NCBI GenBank assembly: GCA_964019695.1
Contig: OZ026515.1
Span: 144,158,152-144,222,151 of the forward strand
Source of the DNA: Loripinus fragilis
Lineage: Eukaryota; Mollusca; Bivalvia; Lucinida; Lucinidae
DNA length: 64,000 nt
Direction of reading: 5' to 3'
This document shows, piece after piece, positions 23,510-35,744 of this stretch (position 1 is its first letter; the number at the start of each line of letters is the position of its first letter). Under the pieces are notes generated by a model. That model saw only the letters and a list, made by a program, of their open reading frames with translations. It made no database searches and was not told where the DNA came from. Made by a program: the position numbers and the translations under genes.

Positions 23510-24816
23510 TGCTAAATGAAAACATGTGATAGTTCGCTGTTGTATGTGTACTGCTCAGAAAATGTTATCTGCTGCATATTTTCATTGATGCTTTAAGGGT
23601 TAATAGTAGCTCTGGTTCATGGCTTATAATCTCATAATGGAAAAGAAAAACAGCCAGCAATCAATCAATAAGTCGGCATTATTTCTTATTTCATTTGGAG
23701 GCTAGCATTAATATTTAGCAAATATTGATATATTCTGTACTACACTTCATCACTGGTATGTGAAGGTCACTTAGCGCTGGTCTAAAAGTCTTTTCCAACA
23801 GCTGGACCCTCTAACTATGAGCATGATGTTTTATGGGATATCAGGTCCCATTTTCCAAGAGAAAAAATGCGTATGATTATTTTTGAGTGTCCTTAGGCGA
23901 GTTCAACAATGCGAGTTGTACTGATGTCAGGCTTTACACATTACGAATAAAGATAGGTACCAATCAACGAGCGCTGGGCGAGCTCTCGCATTATTGAACT
24001 CGCCTCAGATGTCATTCTTGTAAGTGTGAAGGTTTTGAAAGTGACTGTTTTTTTGGCAGAGGAATTTGATTCAATCTCTTTCTTCAAAAGCTGTAAGCTG
24101 CTTCCTGATTGACCAAAGCAGCAACAATAATTTATGAATTGATCTATTGGTTCAAAATTTGTGCATGGCCAAAGTGCTTCCACCCCCAACCCCTGAGGAT
24201 GGCAAACACTGTCATTTTTTCATCTGGCTGCACCATTTGTATACTGCCTACTGTGTCTTATTGTAGTCATACAATAATGCGTGAAGAGAAATCTCCAGCT
24301 GACTGGGGTTTTACTTTAAAAAATTATTTCAAAGTATCTTTTTAATGTACTTATATATATAAGTGATTTTATCTAGGTTTATATAGTTGACTGATAAGAG
24401 TCCCCTCCACACTGATAATTTTCTTAATCCTCATAGAAAACAAAATATATTGTGTGCACTCCCAAAAATATTTCTTCAAGACATTGAGCTCCACAACATA
24501 TACTTTCATGAGAAAAAGAAAGAATTATTGCCTTGTTTCTGTCGAAGAAATCATCTTATCTAGAGCTTAGGATACAACAAGGTCAAAAGATTGTGAAGCT
24601 TGAGCAGGTATATGCTATGTGAACTCTAATATTACATACACTGAGTTTTTGCTACCATATTTAACCCAGTCCCCGAACGGGGCCATTTATATAGCTCTTT
24701 TAGACATTACCTAAACTTTTTTTCTGAAAATGCATAAGTAAAAACAAACCTGCAACAGACAGGTTATAACCCCGGAGGATATAAAACTTTTTCATGAAAT
24801 TAGAGAAAAACACTTG

Positions 24817-25050
24817 GGCCACGATGCGAGAAAACCTGTCGTCTGGGTTTGCAACAAATTTAAATTCAAACCAGCCAGCTCATCTAAAGAGATTAGTTAG
24901 AAAATTTAAATTTCGCTGGTAGCAAGTCTAGATATGATACTTTCCAATAAACAAATAGCAAAGGCACTGAGCAGTCTGCGCAAAGGCGCAGGCTGGTCTG
25001 CGCCTTTGTTGTTCGCAAACCCCAGAAGACAGGTTGTCTCACATCGCGGC
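24817..25050. mobile_element. family I MITE
   Basis: GGCCACGATGCGAGAAAACC to CCCAGAAGACAGGTTGTCTC ACATCGCGGC. The core GCAAAGGCGCAGGCTGGTCT resembles the copy at 9661. Confidence 0.85.
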
Positions 25051-25849
25051 AGATGTGGACGATAAAAGGCAAAATTAGCCACCTTTCCTCATAAATCCAA
25101 TAACAGTCAAAGAGTCAACATCTTCAGGATCTTCTATAGCTTATAGGTCTAATTTGATTGGCTGGGCAATAATTGACAGCTCTTATCAGCTCATTGACCA
25201 TGCTGATAAACAGCTACCTCAGGTCAGTGGTATAATCTAATCTTACAGTAGCTAAGCTCCGCCCACTCACTGCCTCCAATAGAATTAAGCCACTGGCCTG
25301 TCATGCTATTATAATATTTCTATGCTCTTCAGCAACAGTTTTAGCCATTTGTAAACCCTGGGCTCCCAAAGGGCATGAGATTATGGGAGACGGGTATTTG
25401 AGCTGTAGTTATGTTTTCACACCAGATTTTGGGTTTCTTGATGGTCAGGTTTCATATTATTATATATACCCCAGAGATATGTTTATAATCGTTTGGAAGG
25501 GTGGATTTTGCGAATGTAAAACATCACCATAATGGGAATTAGCATAACAAAAAGTGAGCTTGTTTGTAGAAAAATGTATCACTTTGGTTAAATGAGAATC
25601 AAGGTCAAAAAAATTTCCCATCATTTACCCTTTTCCCTGACTTTGGGAAGATCTACTTTATTTACTCCAAAAAATGCCGGAGCAAATATATTAAAAGGAG
25701 CAATCTGATTGGGGTTTTAGATTCAGTTTATATGCCTATATAATAGAACCCTCGGAAATGAATGAAAACCCTCGGAAATGACTGAAAAATTGTGTTGAAA
25801 AGCCAATTAAATACAACAACAGCAACATTTTCAGCCTCAATGAGTCAAT

Positions 25850-26048
25850 GCATTACTTTAACTTTTTACCTGCCGCTGATAACCTTTGCAAACAATTTGG
25901 ATCCAGACCAGGCCCGATTTGTCGATATCCAAACTGTTTGATACTCCAATTGTATTCATGAAAGAATTTTTTGTAAAAGATAATTTTGAAAAAAAAAAGC
26001 TGCGGACAAGTGATGAAAACTTAAATCCCAGCATGCAAAGAGTTTTAA
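25850..26048. mobile_element. family B palindromic MITE
   Basis: Starts near ACTTTAACTTTTTACCTGCC and ends CCCAGCATGCAAAGAGTTTTA. The core is GGATCCAGACCAGGCCCGAT with half of the palindrome shortened. Confidence 0.82.
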
Positions 26049-26997
26049 GTTGTAGGCTGTCAGTAGTAAACTTGGCACAGGTTGTATACCTTAGAACAGG
26101 TGTTAAATATAATGAAGTGCTAACCTGTAATTTAAAGTTAACATTTCAAAGAGCAACTTGAACATTACATTATATTACCCCGAAATTTTCTTGTCATTGC
26201 CTGATTGGTGGTTATTTACGATATCTTACTCTATTGTTGTTGCTTTTTTGAAAAGTGTCCTGGATATTGTTATCGCCATTGTCTGTGTCTGTTACTGAAT
26301 TCAACTGCTTACACAAATGGGGCGTGCAAAAGCACTTTTTTGCGCCCCCAATGACCCTGGGGAGAGGTCAAAGGCTTGGCTGCAGCCGCCTGCTGCAAAA
26401 AAATACATGTGAAAATGTCGGCTACTGAAGTCGTCTGCTGCATGTATATGCTTAATTAAGTCAAGGACTAATTTCAGCATACAGACAAACAGTTTGGACT
26501 CAGATCAGACTGCTACTATAGTAGCAGTCTGATTTGAGTGCACACTTTCTGCTACAGATATTCTTAAAGGACCAGCAGATGACTCTTAGCAGACGACATT
26601 TACTGGAGTATAGCAGCCGAGGAGTTGGTGCAAATTTGCAGAACCAGTAGTTTCTGAATATCTAGTAACAGATTGACCGGAAATTAACTTGTTGAAATAT
26701 TTTTCATGATAGAATAATTCGTCCATGAAATCATATTTTTTTCATTCTATGCTCTACTGGTAGCTATTGTCAGTTTCCCTGGATTAGCATTTTATCAATA
26801 CTCATGTCTCGGTCAAGATAAGTGGCTTTTCGGAGGTGCATGCTTTCAATGTAGAGAGGAATAATCTCGCTATGCTAGCATCCAATCCAAGCATATCCAG
26901 TGAGCATTCGTGGCAAAATCCTATAGATACTTGCATGTTAGTTTGGGTTGCAGAAATTAACAAAATCAAATGCGGATCTATGCGTCTGGAGGAGCTT

Positions 26998-27206
26998 AAC
27001 TCTTTGCCTACTAGTGTCGTCTGCTGATGACAGTTGCAAACAGTTTGGATCCAGATCAGGTCCGACATGTTGTCGGGCCTGATCTGGATCCAAACTGTTT
27101 GACACTCTGATGGTATTTCTGAAAGAATTTTTCCAATAAGTTAATTTTGAAAAAAAATCAGCAGACGCCAAAAAAGCATGTAAAAGTAGCAAGCATGCAA
27201 AAAGTT
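26998..27206. mobile_element. family B palindromic MITE, well preserved
   Basis: From TTAACTCTTTGCCTACTAGT to AGCATGCAAAAAGTTAA. The palindrome (27047-27092) pairs GGATCCAGATCAGGTCCGAC with GTCGGGCCTGATCTGGATCC. Confidence 0.9.
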
Positions 27207-27564
27207 AATGTAATGTATTGATGTAGATGAGAATATTTTGGTGGCTGTACAATAAATGGGAAACATTATCGATTGCCCTGTCAATGGAAACGTATTATAA
27301 AGTTCAAGCTTTACACAACAGCTTCAAAGCAATCTTTTAACCTTATTGAGTATATCCTTTAAGAGATATGTTATCAATTCAGGGATTCAGTTTGGCGTCG
27401 GCCATCGGACATAGTCCGAAAATAGTTCTAGATGTCCGAGAGTTTGCTGTCCAGTTTTGGACAGTTTGTCCAAAAACATTTTCAGAAACGCACGCTGTAC
27501 AGTAATGCACAGTGATGCCATAGTAAACCAGGGCACCCTCTGCCCCAGACTTGCTGCGTCTTTG

Positions 27565-28020
27565 TCAAAATGACAGAGCCATGGTCTGATGGATCTTCAG
27601 CATCAAACCCTACAACAAAGTCCCAATGGACGCACTGTATGCTAAGCTGGGGATACTGGGAGTGGGCAGCCCTATGCACAAGGAATCTGAGATGATATGG
27701 GCACGTTTCATGTTCAACCTCATGTATCAACTCCATCATGAGTATAAGCTCCAGAAGATGTGGGAAGTCAAAGAAGACATGAGGGCATACAGGCCTTGGT
27801 GGCATTGATACATGGAACAGTGAAGCTTGGAGGTTTGGTTTTGGAAACTGTAGCCATGGTGAGGCTGAGTGCTGCCTACCCCGAGGCAGCAGTAAATAAA
27901 CTCAGCATCAAGGCAGTAGTTAAGATGAAGTCTTTTAAAAGCATCCTGGAGTATGCAAAACAAAAACAATCTTCTCCAGTATCAAGAAGGAATGTTGGAG
28001 GTGTAGTTTCCTATAACTGA
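27565..28020 (+). other. unrecognised region with two overlapping open frames
   Basis: Two + frames (27626-27808 and 27760-28020) overlap in different phase and look globular rather than repetitive. The first contains YAKLGILGVGSPMHKESEMIW and is preceded in frame by WIFSIKPYNKVP after a TGA. The second contains GTVKLGGLVLETVAMVRLSA and ends at a TGA. Minus-strand frames also stay open. It could be a frameshifted retroposed gene fragment or an unknown repeat. No family recognised. Confidence 0.3.
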
Positions 28021-28971
28021 TCACTTGATCCAGAGTATCAGTATCTTCAGGGTAAATACATTACTCACTGGTATATCATGATGACTGTATCTTCAGAGTA
28101 AATACATCTTATGACTGTATCTTCAGTTCTGGGTGATGATAATGAAATCAACATGCAACAAATTCCTTTATAATCTCCCAGAGGTTAACCCTTCTCATGC
28201 TGAATTTTAACGAACTATTTTTATCCTGTTAACCTGCAACAGTTAAAAGCATGTTTTTTCAATCAGAGTGGAAAACATTGTTGATCTTGATCAGATGGCT
28301 TCCTGAAAAGCCAGCTGATCTGGATCGACACTGTTTTCTAAAGAGGATATATCCTGGTTCAGCATGACAAGGGGGAATTCAAGCCTGCTCTGAGATTTTG
28401 GTTCTATTCACCTGAGTGAAGGCTCAAGATGAGCTTGCACATATGCACAGTCACCAGACATACTGAATGTTTGTGAAGGACCAAAAATGAGCCATGTAAT
28501 ACCACTGAATGGTTACTGAACAATTTTGCACATATAATGTTAGAGGATATTGACTTCACTCACAATTGGGACAAATGCCATTTTTTCAAGGATTGGGCTG
28601 AATAAAGTATAAACCAGTAATATCCAGACATTCTCATTGGCGCAACAGTGAAGACCATGATTAAAGCTGCTTAATAATGGCATCATCTGAGTCTACCAGT
28701 TTTGATGTTGGTTTCAAAGTGCTAGATTTCCAGGTATATGCTCAATCATTTGGTTTTAAGGACTAATGTTTCCTGCATATTTAGGATAACTACAATTCCA
28801 GACTTTCATGCCTTGATAGCTTAACATTGATAGCTTCACATCTTCTATAAAATCGGCAGGGTTGAGAATCTTCAGCTTTTTACCAAATTTCATCTTTTTC
28901 CCCCCATCACAATTTCTGTTTCTCATACATGTATATAAAACAGAATCAGTCAGATCTGTTCATATGGGCTT

Positions 28972-29350
28972 GCAGGCTTACCTTTGCAAACAGTTTGCAC
29001 CTAGATCATACCAGGCCTGACCGGGCCCCGTGGTGCAACCAGTAGTCCAATTATGGATCAAGGAGCTGTCAATTCGATACCAGTCCGGTCCCATACTTTC
29101 GTGGAGGTTGATCATGAAATACTTTCTTTGGTCATTCTCCTCCTTCAGCTGATACAAGAAGGGTAGGTTTCAGTTACAAGCAAAAGTATGTGCATGAAGT
29201 ACTGGTTAAACACCAGGAAAAAGTGTGGTTAGGTTAACTGACTGTCTCGACATGACCATAGCTGTTGACTGGGACGTAAAACAACAAACAAAACAAAAGT
29301 CAGGCTTGATCCTCAATCAAGCTGTTTGACCGATTATATTTCTGAAAGCA
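28972..29350. mobile_element. family B MITE split by a SINE
   Basis: Left part has CTTTGCAAACAGTTTGCACC, right part CAAGCTGTTTGACCGATTAT and TTTCTGAAAGCATATTTTG. The family 2 SINE sits in the palindrome centre. The minisatellite begins at the right end. Confidence 0.78.
29021..29300 (+). mobile_element. SINE (family 2) inserted in a family B MITE
   Basis: It begins CCGGGCCCCGTGGTGCAACC, contains GGTCCCATACTTTCGTGGAG, AAAGTATGTGCATGAAGTAC and GAAAAAGTGTGGTTAGGTTA, and ends with ACAACAAACAAAACAAAA. Flanks CCAGGCCTGA (29011-29020) and CAGGCTTGA (29301-29309) are the duplicated target inside the MITE palindrome. Confidence 0.87.
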
Positions 29351-32165
29351 TATTTTGTTAGGCATCTCTGGTCTAGCCATTATTTGTGTGGCATCTCTTA
29401 AGTGGGGTATCTGTTGACATATTTTAAGGGGCTTCTGTAGACATAATTTTTTGGGCATCTGTAGACAGTTTAAGTAGGGCATCTGTACATAAGTTGTGGG
29501 GTTTCTGTTGGCATAATTTGTGGGACAATTCTGTTGACATGTGGGGCTTCTGTAGACATAATTTGAGGGGCATCTCTATGCATATTATGTGGGTTATCTG
29601 TTGACATAATAAGGTGGGCGCTCAATCTGTTAACTTAATTTGTGGTGCATATGTAGACATAATTTGTTGGGCATCTGTTGACATAATTTGTGGGGTATCT
29701 GTAGACTTAATTTGTTGGGCATTTATTGACAGAATTCGTTGGGCATCTGTAGACATAATTTGTGGGGCATATGAAAACTTAATTTTTTGGGGCATTTGTT
29801 GACCATAATTTGTTTGGGCATCTTTAGATAAAATTTGTGGGGCATTTGATCGCATAGTTTATGAAGCATCTGTATACTTATTTGTGGGACATCTGTTGAT
29901 ACAATTTGTGCAACATCTATTTACATCATTTGTTGGCATATTTTGTGGGTCGTCATTTGACATTTTTGGGACACCTGTTGACATAATTTGTGGAGAATCT
30001 GTTTACATAACATGTGGGGCATTTGTTAGCATATATTGTTGGGCATATGTTGGCATAATTTGTAGTGAATCTGATGACAAAACTTGGAGCATTTGTAGAT
30101 ATTTTCTGAGGGGCATCTGTTGACATAATTTGTGGGGCATCTGTTGACATAGTTTGTGGGGCATCTGTAGACATAATTTGTGGGGCATCTGTTGACATGA
30201 TTTGTGGGGCATCTGTTGACATAACTTGTGGTGCATTTGTAGACATAATTTATGGGGCATGTGTTGGCATAATTTGTGGGGCATTGGTTTACATAATTTG
30301 TGGGACATCTGTTGACATATTTTGTGGGGCATCTGTTGACATGATTTGTGGCACATGTGTTGACAGTACTGTTGTTTCGAAGATAGATGGGAATTGTTGT
30401 AAACAAAAATATGAACTAATCCCGATAATGGGTGTTTTTAAGGTATATTATATGTCCTATACTGCATCCACCTGTTATGCTATATTTATGGATATTTACC
30501 CGTTTCAATGATAAATGGTATAGTTCTATTATAATGGATCTTTGTAGCCATAGTTTATTCGGCATCTGTAGACATAATTTGTGGGGCAACTGTAGACTTA
30601 ATTTGTGGGGCATTTGTTTACATAATTTGTGGGGCATTTGTTTACATAATTTATGGGGCATCTGTTGATATTACTTGGGTCATTTTTAGACTTGATTTGT
30701 GGGGCATATGTTGTAATAATTTGTGGGGCATCTGTTGACATAATTTGTAGGGTGTCTGTTAGCATAACTTGTGAGGCATTTATGGACATAATTTGTAGGG
30801 TGTCAGTTCACATAACTTGTGGGGCATTTGTAGACATAAATATGGGGCAAATGTATACTTAATTTGTCTGGCATTTGTTAACATAATTTGTGGGGCATCT
30901 TTTGGTATCATTTGTGTGGCATTTGATAGCATAATTTATGGGGCGTCAGTCATTTTTTGGGACAGCTGTTGATATAATTTGTCTGGCATTGGTTGACATA
31001 CTTTGTAGAGCATCTGTTAACATACTTTGTGGGACATCTGTTGGCATAATTTGTGGGCCATCTATAGACATAATTTGTGGGACATCTGTTGACATAATAC
31101 AATTTAGATCTGTTTACATAACGTGTGGAACGTTTGTTGGCATATTTTGTTGGGCATCTGTTGTCATAATCTGTAGTGCATCTGATGGCAAAACTTGTGG
31201 TGCATTTGTAGATATGATCTGTTGGCATAATTTGTGGTGCATCTGTTGATATAATTTGTGGGGCATCTGTTGATATAATTTGTTAAGCATCTGTTGATAT
31301 AATTTGTTGGGCATCTGTTGATATAATTTGTTGGGCATCTGTTGATATAATTTGTTGGGCATCTGTTGATATAACTTGTTGGGCATCTGTTGACAACTTG
31401 ACATGACTTGTAGAGCATTTGTAGACATAGTTTGTTGGTTAACTGTAGACATAATTTTATGGGGCATTTGTTAACATAATTTGTTGAGCATCTGTTGACA
31501 TTACTTGGGGCATTTGAAGACATAATTTGTGGGGCATCTGTTGTAATAATTTGTGGGGCATCTGTTGACATAGTTTGTAGGGCATCTGTTGGCATTACTT
31601 GTGGGACAATTGAGGACATAAGTTATAGGACATTTGTTGACATATTTTGTGCAACATCTATTGACACAACTTGTGGGGCATTTGTAGACTTAATTTATGG
31701 GGCAACTGTATACTTAATTTGTGTGACATCTGTTGACATAATTTGTGGGACCATTGTTGGTATAATTTGTGGGACATATGTTTACATAATGTGTTGGGCA
31801 TTTCTTGACATATTTTATGGGTCATCTCTTGACATACTTTGTGGGACATCTCTTGACATACTTTGTGGGTCAACTGTTGACATACTTTGTGGGTCATCTC
31901 TTGACATACTTTGTGGGTCATGTCTTGACATACTTTGTGGGTCATGTCTTGACAATTTTTGGGGGGTTCCTTCTTGACAAACTTTGTAGGTCATCTCTTG
32001 ACATACTTTATTAGTCATCACTAGCATAATTTGTGGGTCATTTCTTGACATACTTTTGGTCATCTCTTAACATACTTTGTCGGTCATCTCTTGGCAAACT
32101 TTGTGGGTGATCTCTTGACAAACTTTGTGGGTCATCTCTTGTCATCACTAGCATAATTTGTGGCC
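29340..32165. repeat. 24-bp minisatellite, roughly 110 diverged units
   Basis: The unit is 24 bp; its core reads TGTGGGGCATCTGTTGACAT followed by AATT. It is repeated head to tail with substitutions and small indels. About 30362-30540 is unrelated sequence splitting the array. From about 31800 to 32150 a variant with GGGTCATCTCTTGACATAC dominates. Because the unit is a multiple of three, long frames stay open on both strands, giving octapeptide repeats such as ICGASVDI on + and [16 protein letters not shown] or TDAPQIMS on -. These are treated as repeat artefacts. Confidence 0.93.
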
Positions 32166-33699
32166 CAATTTTAATCTTAGATGAAACTTGTGATCAACTC
32201 AATCATTTCAAGTAAATTCCTTACAAATTTGCAAGTAAGTAAGGTTGCAAAGATCAGGAATCGATACAATCAAGTACCACACCTGACCCAGGATACCAAT
32301 GGGACAGCTATAATGACCTTAGCCTTTGACCTATATAATCAAGTTGAGGCTGAAAAGGTCCCTGTTCCACTGGCACTGTATATCTGATCTTTCTCACATT
32401 GCATGATTCATTACAGTATTGATTATTAGTAATATTGCTGCTCAATCATAATTGCTGGCTGCTTGCATGAAACATGGTTACAAGGAAGGCATAAATTAGT
32501 TCTTATCACCAAGGCCACCCACCCACCCATCAAGTCTGCTATCTATTTTCATCTGTATTATGATGCAAATTCCTACCTTACTTGATGTTTTTACCATGAT
32601 TTGTGTTTATAGCTTTGAAGAAGGTAATTGTGTACACTTAGATGTTTTCTTTCCCCTTCTCCGACTATAAACTTTTCCAAATGATCGGTGGAATCCATTG
32701 ATAATTCTTGGTTTGTATTAAATGCCTAGGCCCTTGGTTGCCCATGGGCGTGCAGTGAAGAGCCTGACCATACTGGGCGGATGCCTGGGTTGCTTTGGGT
32801 CTTCGCTCATGCGCACCCCGGTTTTGTTGTTCCTATCATGCCAAGGCTCAATTATGGTTGGCAAGCGCGAGCCCGAGTGAAAGTATGAGTGTGTCCAAAA
32901 GCGAGAGCTAATACTATGAAATAAGAAATTTGTAATTCGTGATGGAGTGGTGCATGCGACCACCCCATCTGGATCTTCCAGATTTCATTTCAACAGATGT
33001 ATTCTACTTTATTTTTCTCCTATAGTTCAGAAATTGATCATGTCATGTCTGATATATATTAATGCCGAAATAACGTTAATACAACGTCGCATCCACATGG
33101 ATACAACGTCACCAACGTTGTCTCGGTGTTGATTCAATGTTGCCACGTGGTTAATGATCTTGAATAAACAAAATGCGGTTCAACGTGGTACCAGGTGAAC
33201 GGCTCTACATGTTGCATCTAATCTCCCAAATTAGCACTTACCTGAAATTTGTGCGTGTGTGTGTGTGTTTATCCTTTTCCCGAAACGTAGTACCATGGCC
33301 TAGAATTGCATATTCCATGCATTGAAACATTTTTTTATGAATGAAATACTTTAAAACCTGTACACATACAGGTGACAAATCCTAAAAAAGCAATACACGG
33401 ATAGCTCGTGATTGGTACATTTTAAATTACCCAAAACCACGAAGCGTGACTTCAGTAAGGAATGTGTTAACATGTAAATCATCTAAGCCAATCTTATGAC
33501 ACTTTTCTCTCGCCCTCTCTAAAGTATATTCTGAATTCTACTGGTGTAGAGACAGATCAGTTACCCCAGACTCAGGTTACTGATCCAGCTCTCCACTGCT
33601 AGTTTCTTGCTTCACCTTTTGAAATCAAATTAAATCAAACTGATTTGATTTGAAATGTTTGCTGAACAAGCGCATTATCTTGCCACAGTTACCCTCGAT

Positions 33700-33843
33700 G
33701 GTAAAATGTGTGTGCGTATGTGTGTGTGTGAATGTATGTAAGCCGCCGCCATAACGTTAATTATATGCTATTTTGTATGTACTGCTGCCTCCTGTTTTAC
33801 ATGTATCATGTAACTGAGTGAATAAAGTTTGATTGATTGATTG
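33700..33843 (+). mobile_element. LINE 3' end (probable CR1/L2-like)
   Basis: The segment ends CATGTAACTGAGTGAATAAA followed by GTTTGATTGATTGATTG. This is the short-tandem-repeat tail typical of CR1/L2-group elements rather than poly-A. No coding region is left and the 5' limit is a guess. Confidence 0.55.
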
Positions 33844-33902
33844 TATTCTCTGACCGACAAGGTACAGTCAGCCTGGTGTCTGTCTGTCTCACAAGTTTAG
33901 AT

Positions 33903-34045
33903 AAACGAAAATGTTCAGTATAAAATTGTAAATATTTTCTTAACTATAATTTTTATCATATGTTTTGGGTGCTCAAAAGAACCGTCTCATTGGAGTACCC
34001 ACAACATATGTTTTGGTTGAGAAATAAGAAAATTATTTTTCTGTT
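33903..34045. mobile_element. family C MITE with shortened palindrome
   Basis: CAGTATAAAATTGTAAATAT and TCATATGTTTTGGGTGCTCA. After AACCGTCTCATTGG the second arm is mostly lost and AGTACCCACAACATATG follows. Confidence 0.8.
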
Positions 34046-34689
34046 ACACACACTTAACTAAAGTCCTGCTGTCTGTCTGTCCTTCGTAGATGAAAGCTTG
34101 TGAGCTTAATAAATTATATACCCTTTGAGATATTTTGATGATATTTGGTAGGATTTAATTGATAGTAATATATCAGGTCGTTTATATAATACTCCCCTAC
34201 TTTGATTTGCCTCTGTTTGTTATTGCTTATCATTAATTTTACTTTTAGATCGAGGATTTGCCATTTCCTCTGATGGATATTTGGAAGTTGCATTTGTTTG
34301 GTTATATGGCACCACCTGACAAATTAACAGTTCTCAGCAGCATTGAAGTCTAAAGTACTTATTAGGTTGAATACATCATGTTTTGTGTCTGAAAAGATAT
34401 TTATCTGGGAGACCTCCTGATATGAGGGCGGAGAGGGGTCATAAAAAAATGAATTCAATTTCTGTGCTGGTTCAATCTTTACAATACAGCATGGATTTGC
34501 TGAACATTATTATATTGAGCAAGATATAGGTTAATGATTATGAGTATTAATTTTGCTTAATGATATAAGACTGACCATGCACCACTAAGGCTGTCTGTAT
34601 CTGATATAGGAATGCATAGATGATCTATTGGTTATGCTTCTTATATCAATCTCCAGGTCTCTGGATAAGAGAGATATCATAAATTTTGT

Positions 34690-34812
34690 TTTCTTATTTC
34701 TCAATTGAAACATATATTGTGGGTACTCAAAAGAACGGTCTCAGTGAGATGGTTCTTTTGAGCACCATAATATACATTTTGATTAAATGGGTAAGAAAAA
34801 AAATGGCAAATT
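34690..34812. mobile_element. family C palindromic MITE
   Basis: TTATTTCTCAATTGAAACAT, GTGGGTACTCAAAAGAACGG, TGAGATGGTTCTTTTGAGCA, AAATGGGTAAGAAAA. Confidence 0.82.
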
Positions 34813-34974
34813 TACTCTCCAATATTAAGCTTTTCTGGACCAATTAATCTAAGCCAGACATATCAGGCCTGTCCCTATACAAAGTCTGCGTTCTTATCCT
34901 GCTGAACATGGATGTATTCTCTGTAGAAAAAATGTAGATCCAGTTGGTAGAGCGTTAGGTAAAATAGATTATGC

Positions 34975-35162
34975 AGAGCCCAGTGGCTCAGTTGGTAGAG
35001 CATTAGACTTGGTACTGAAGGGTTGCTAGTTCGAGACTCATCGTCTTTGGAGTCACTGCGTTGTGTCCTTTAGCAAGACACTTTATGCTGCTTAGTATTG
35101 GACAGAAAACTGTCCCGACATGACGGAAAAGTTGTTGACTGGGATGCAAAGCATCAAAACAC
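34975..35162 (+). mobile_element. tRNA-derived SINE (related subfamily)
   Basis: CAGTGGCTCAGTTGGTAGAG head, GTTCGAGACTCATCG B-box-like region, GTTGTGTCCTTTAGCAAGAC body and a CATCAAAACA tail. A short stretch just before it (34938-34958) repeats CAGTTGGTAGAGCGTTAGG, a second truncated head. Confidence 0.85.
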
Positions 35163-35206
35163 GCTAAGAAACAGATTACCTAGTTTCATAAACTGTAATG
35201 ATATCT

Positions 35207-35431
35207 GAGCCAGTGCATATTTCCAACAATGTGGTATGTGCGACCAGCAAAGCCTCAGATCAGCCTGTGCATCAGAGCCTTTGCTAGTCGCTTGAGTATT
35301 CTATGATTGTTAAGCTACTGACTGAACACCATTAATTTGGAGTTTCTAAGCTTAAAAGGAGGCTGCAGAGGCTCGTGCATGTCTACACTTGTCAAAATGC
35401 CACATTGTTTTGAAATCACATGTCACGGTTC
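35207..35431. mobile_element. family A MITE next to adducin exon 2
   Basis: TTTCCAACAATGTGGTATGT at the left and ATCACATGTCACGGTTC at the right. Its right end lies 23 bp before exon 2, so it borders or supplies the sequence upstream of the polypyrimidine tract. Confidence 0.87.
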
Positions 35432-35454
35432 AAATGATATTTGATGTTTTTCAG

Positions 35455-35709
35455 ACCCTGATGATGAGGACTACCAGAAGAACTTGCGCCGCCCGGCTGA
35501 CGTAAAAGAAGACATGAAACAGATGGAAGACAGAAGCCGAGTTTCGCTCATCCTCAATAGCGAGGCATTTCGACGGGAACTTGAAGACTTAATAGATGAA
35601 CAGATCCGAGCAGGGAATCATCCCGCCAGCCTTTTAGCCTTACAACAAATTTCAAATTTGCTTGTGCCCAACGCCAAGTTTTCACAGCAGGGGACCTTAA
35701 ACAAGGGAA
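35455..35709 (+). CDS. adducin exon 2 (N-terminal region entering the head)
   Basis: The exon lies between the acceptor TTTTTCAG and the donor GTAAGT (35710). It starts in phase 1 (completing Asp-23) and ends with one base of codon 108. It encodes DPDDEDYQKNLRRPADVKED at its start and later LLALQQISNLLVPNAKF, which matches the conserved LLALQQIADF-type segment of adducins. An arginine-rich acidic helix (SRVSLILNSEAFRRELEDLI) precedes it, as in vertebrate adducins. A family A MITE ends 23 bp before the exon and a family B MITE begins about 37 bp after it. Confidence 0.96.
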
Positions 35710-35744
35710 GTAAGTATAGATCAAATAATGCTTTTTATAAACCA

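Larger units (their letters stand above)
14303..35454 (+). other. adducin intron 1 (21.2 kb)
   Basis: Starts GTAAGT and ends TTTTTCAG. It holds SINEs, MITE families A, B, C, E, I and J, the 514-bp foldback and the 24-bp minisatellite. Stretches 17040-19200, 20120-20600, 23520-24800, 25060-25840, 26050-26990 and 32170-33690 show no supported gene. At 26515-26545 a small CTACTATAGTAGCAG palindrome is present. Confidence 0.9.

Noticed and set aside
29953..31977. Long frames in the minisatellite ([24 protein letters not shown] repeats)
   Set aside because: The 24-bp unit keeps any frame open; frames exist on both strands in several phases and are broken by indels, so no gene is supported.
29340..32165. 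CRISPR array
   Set aside because: Units are contiguous with no spacers, in a eukaryotic intron.
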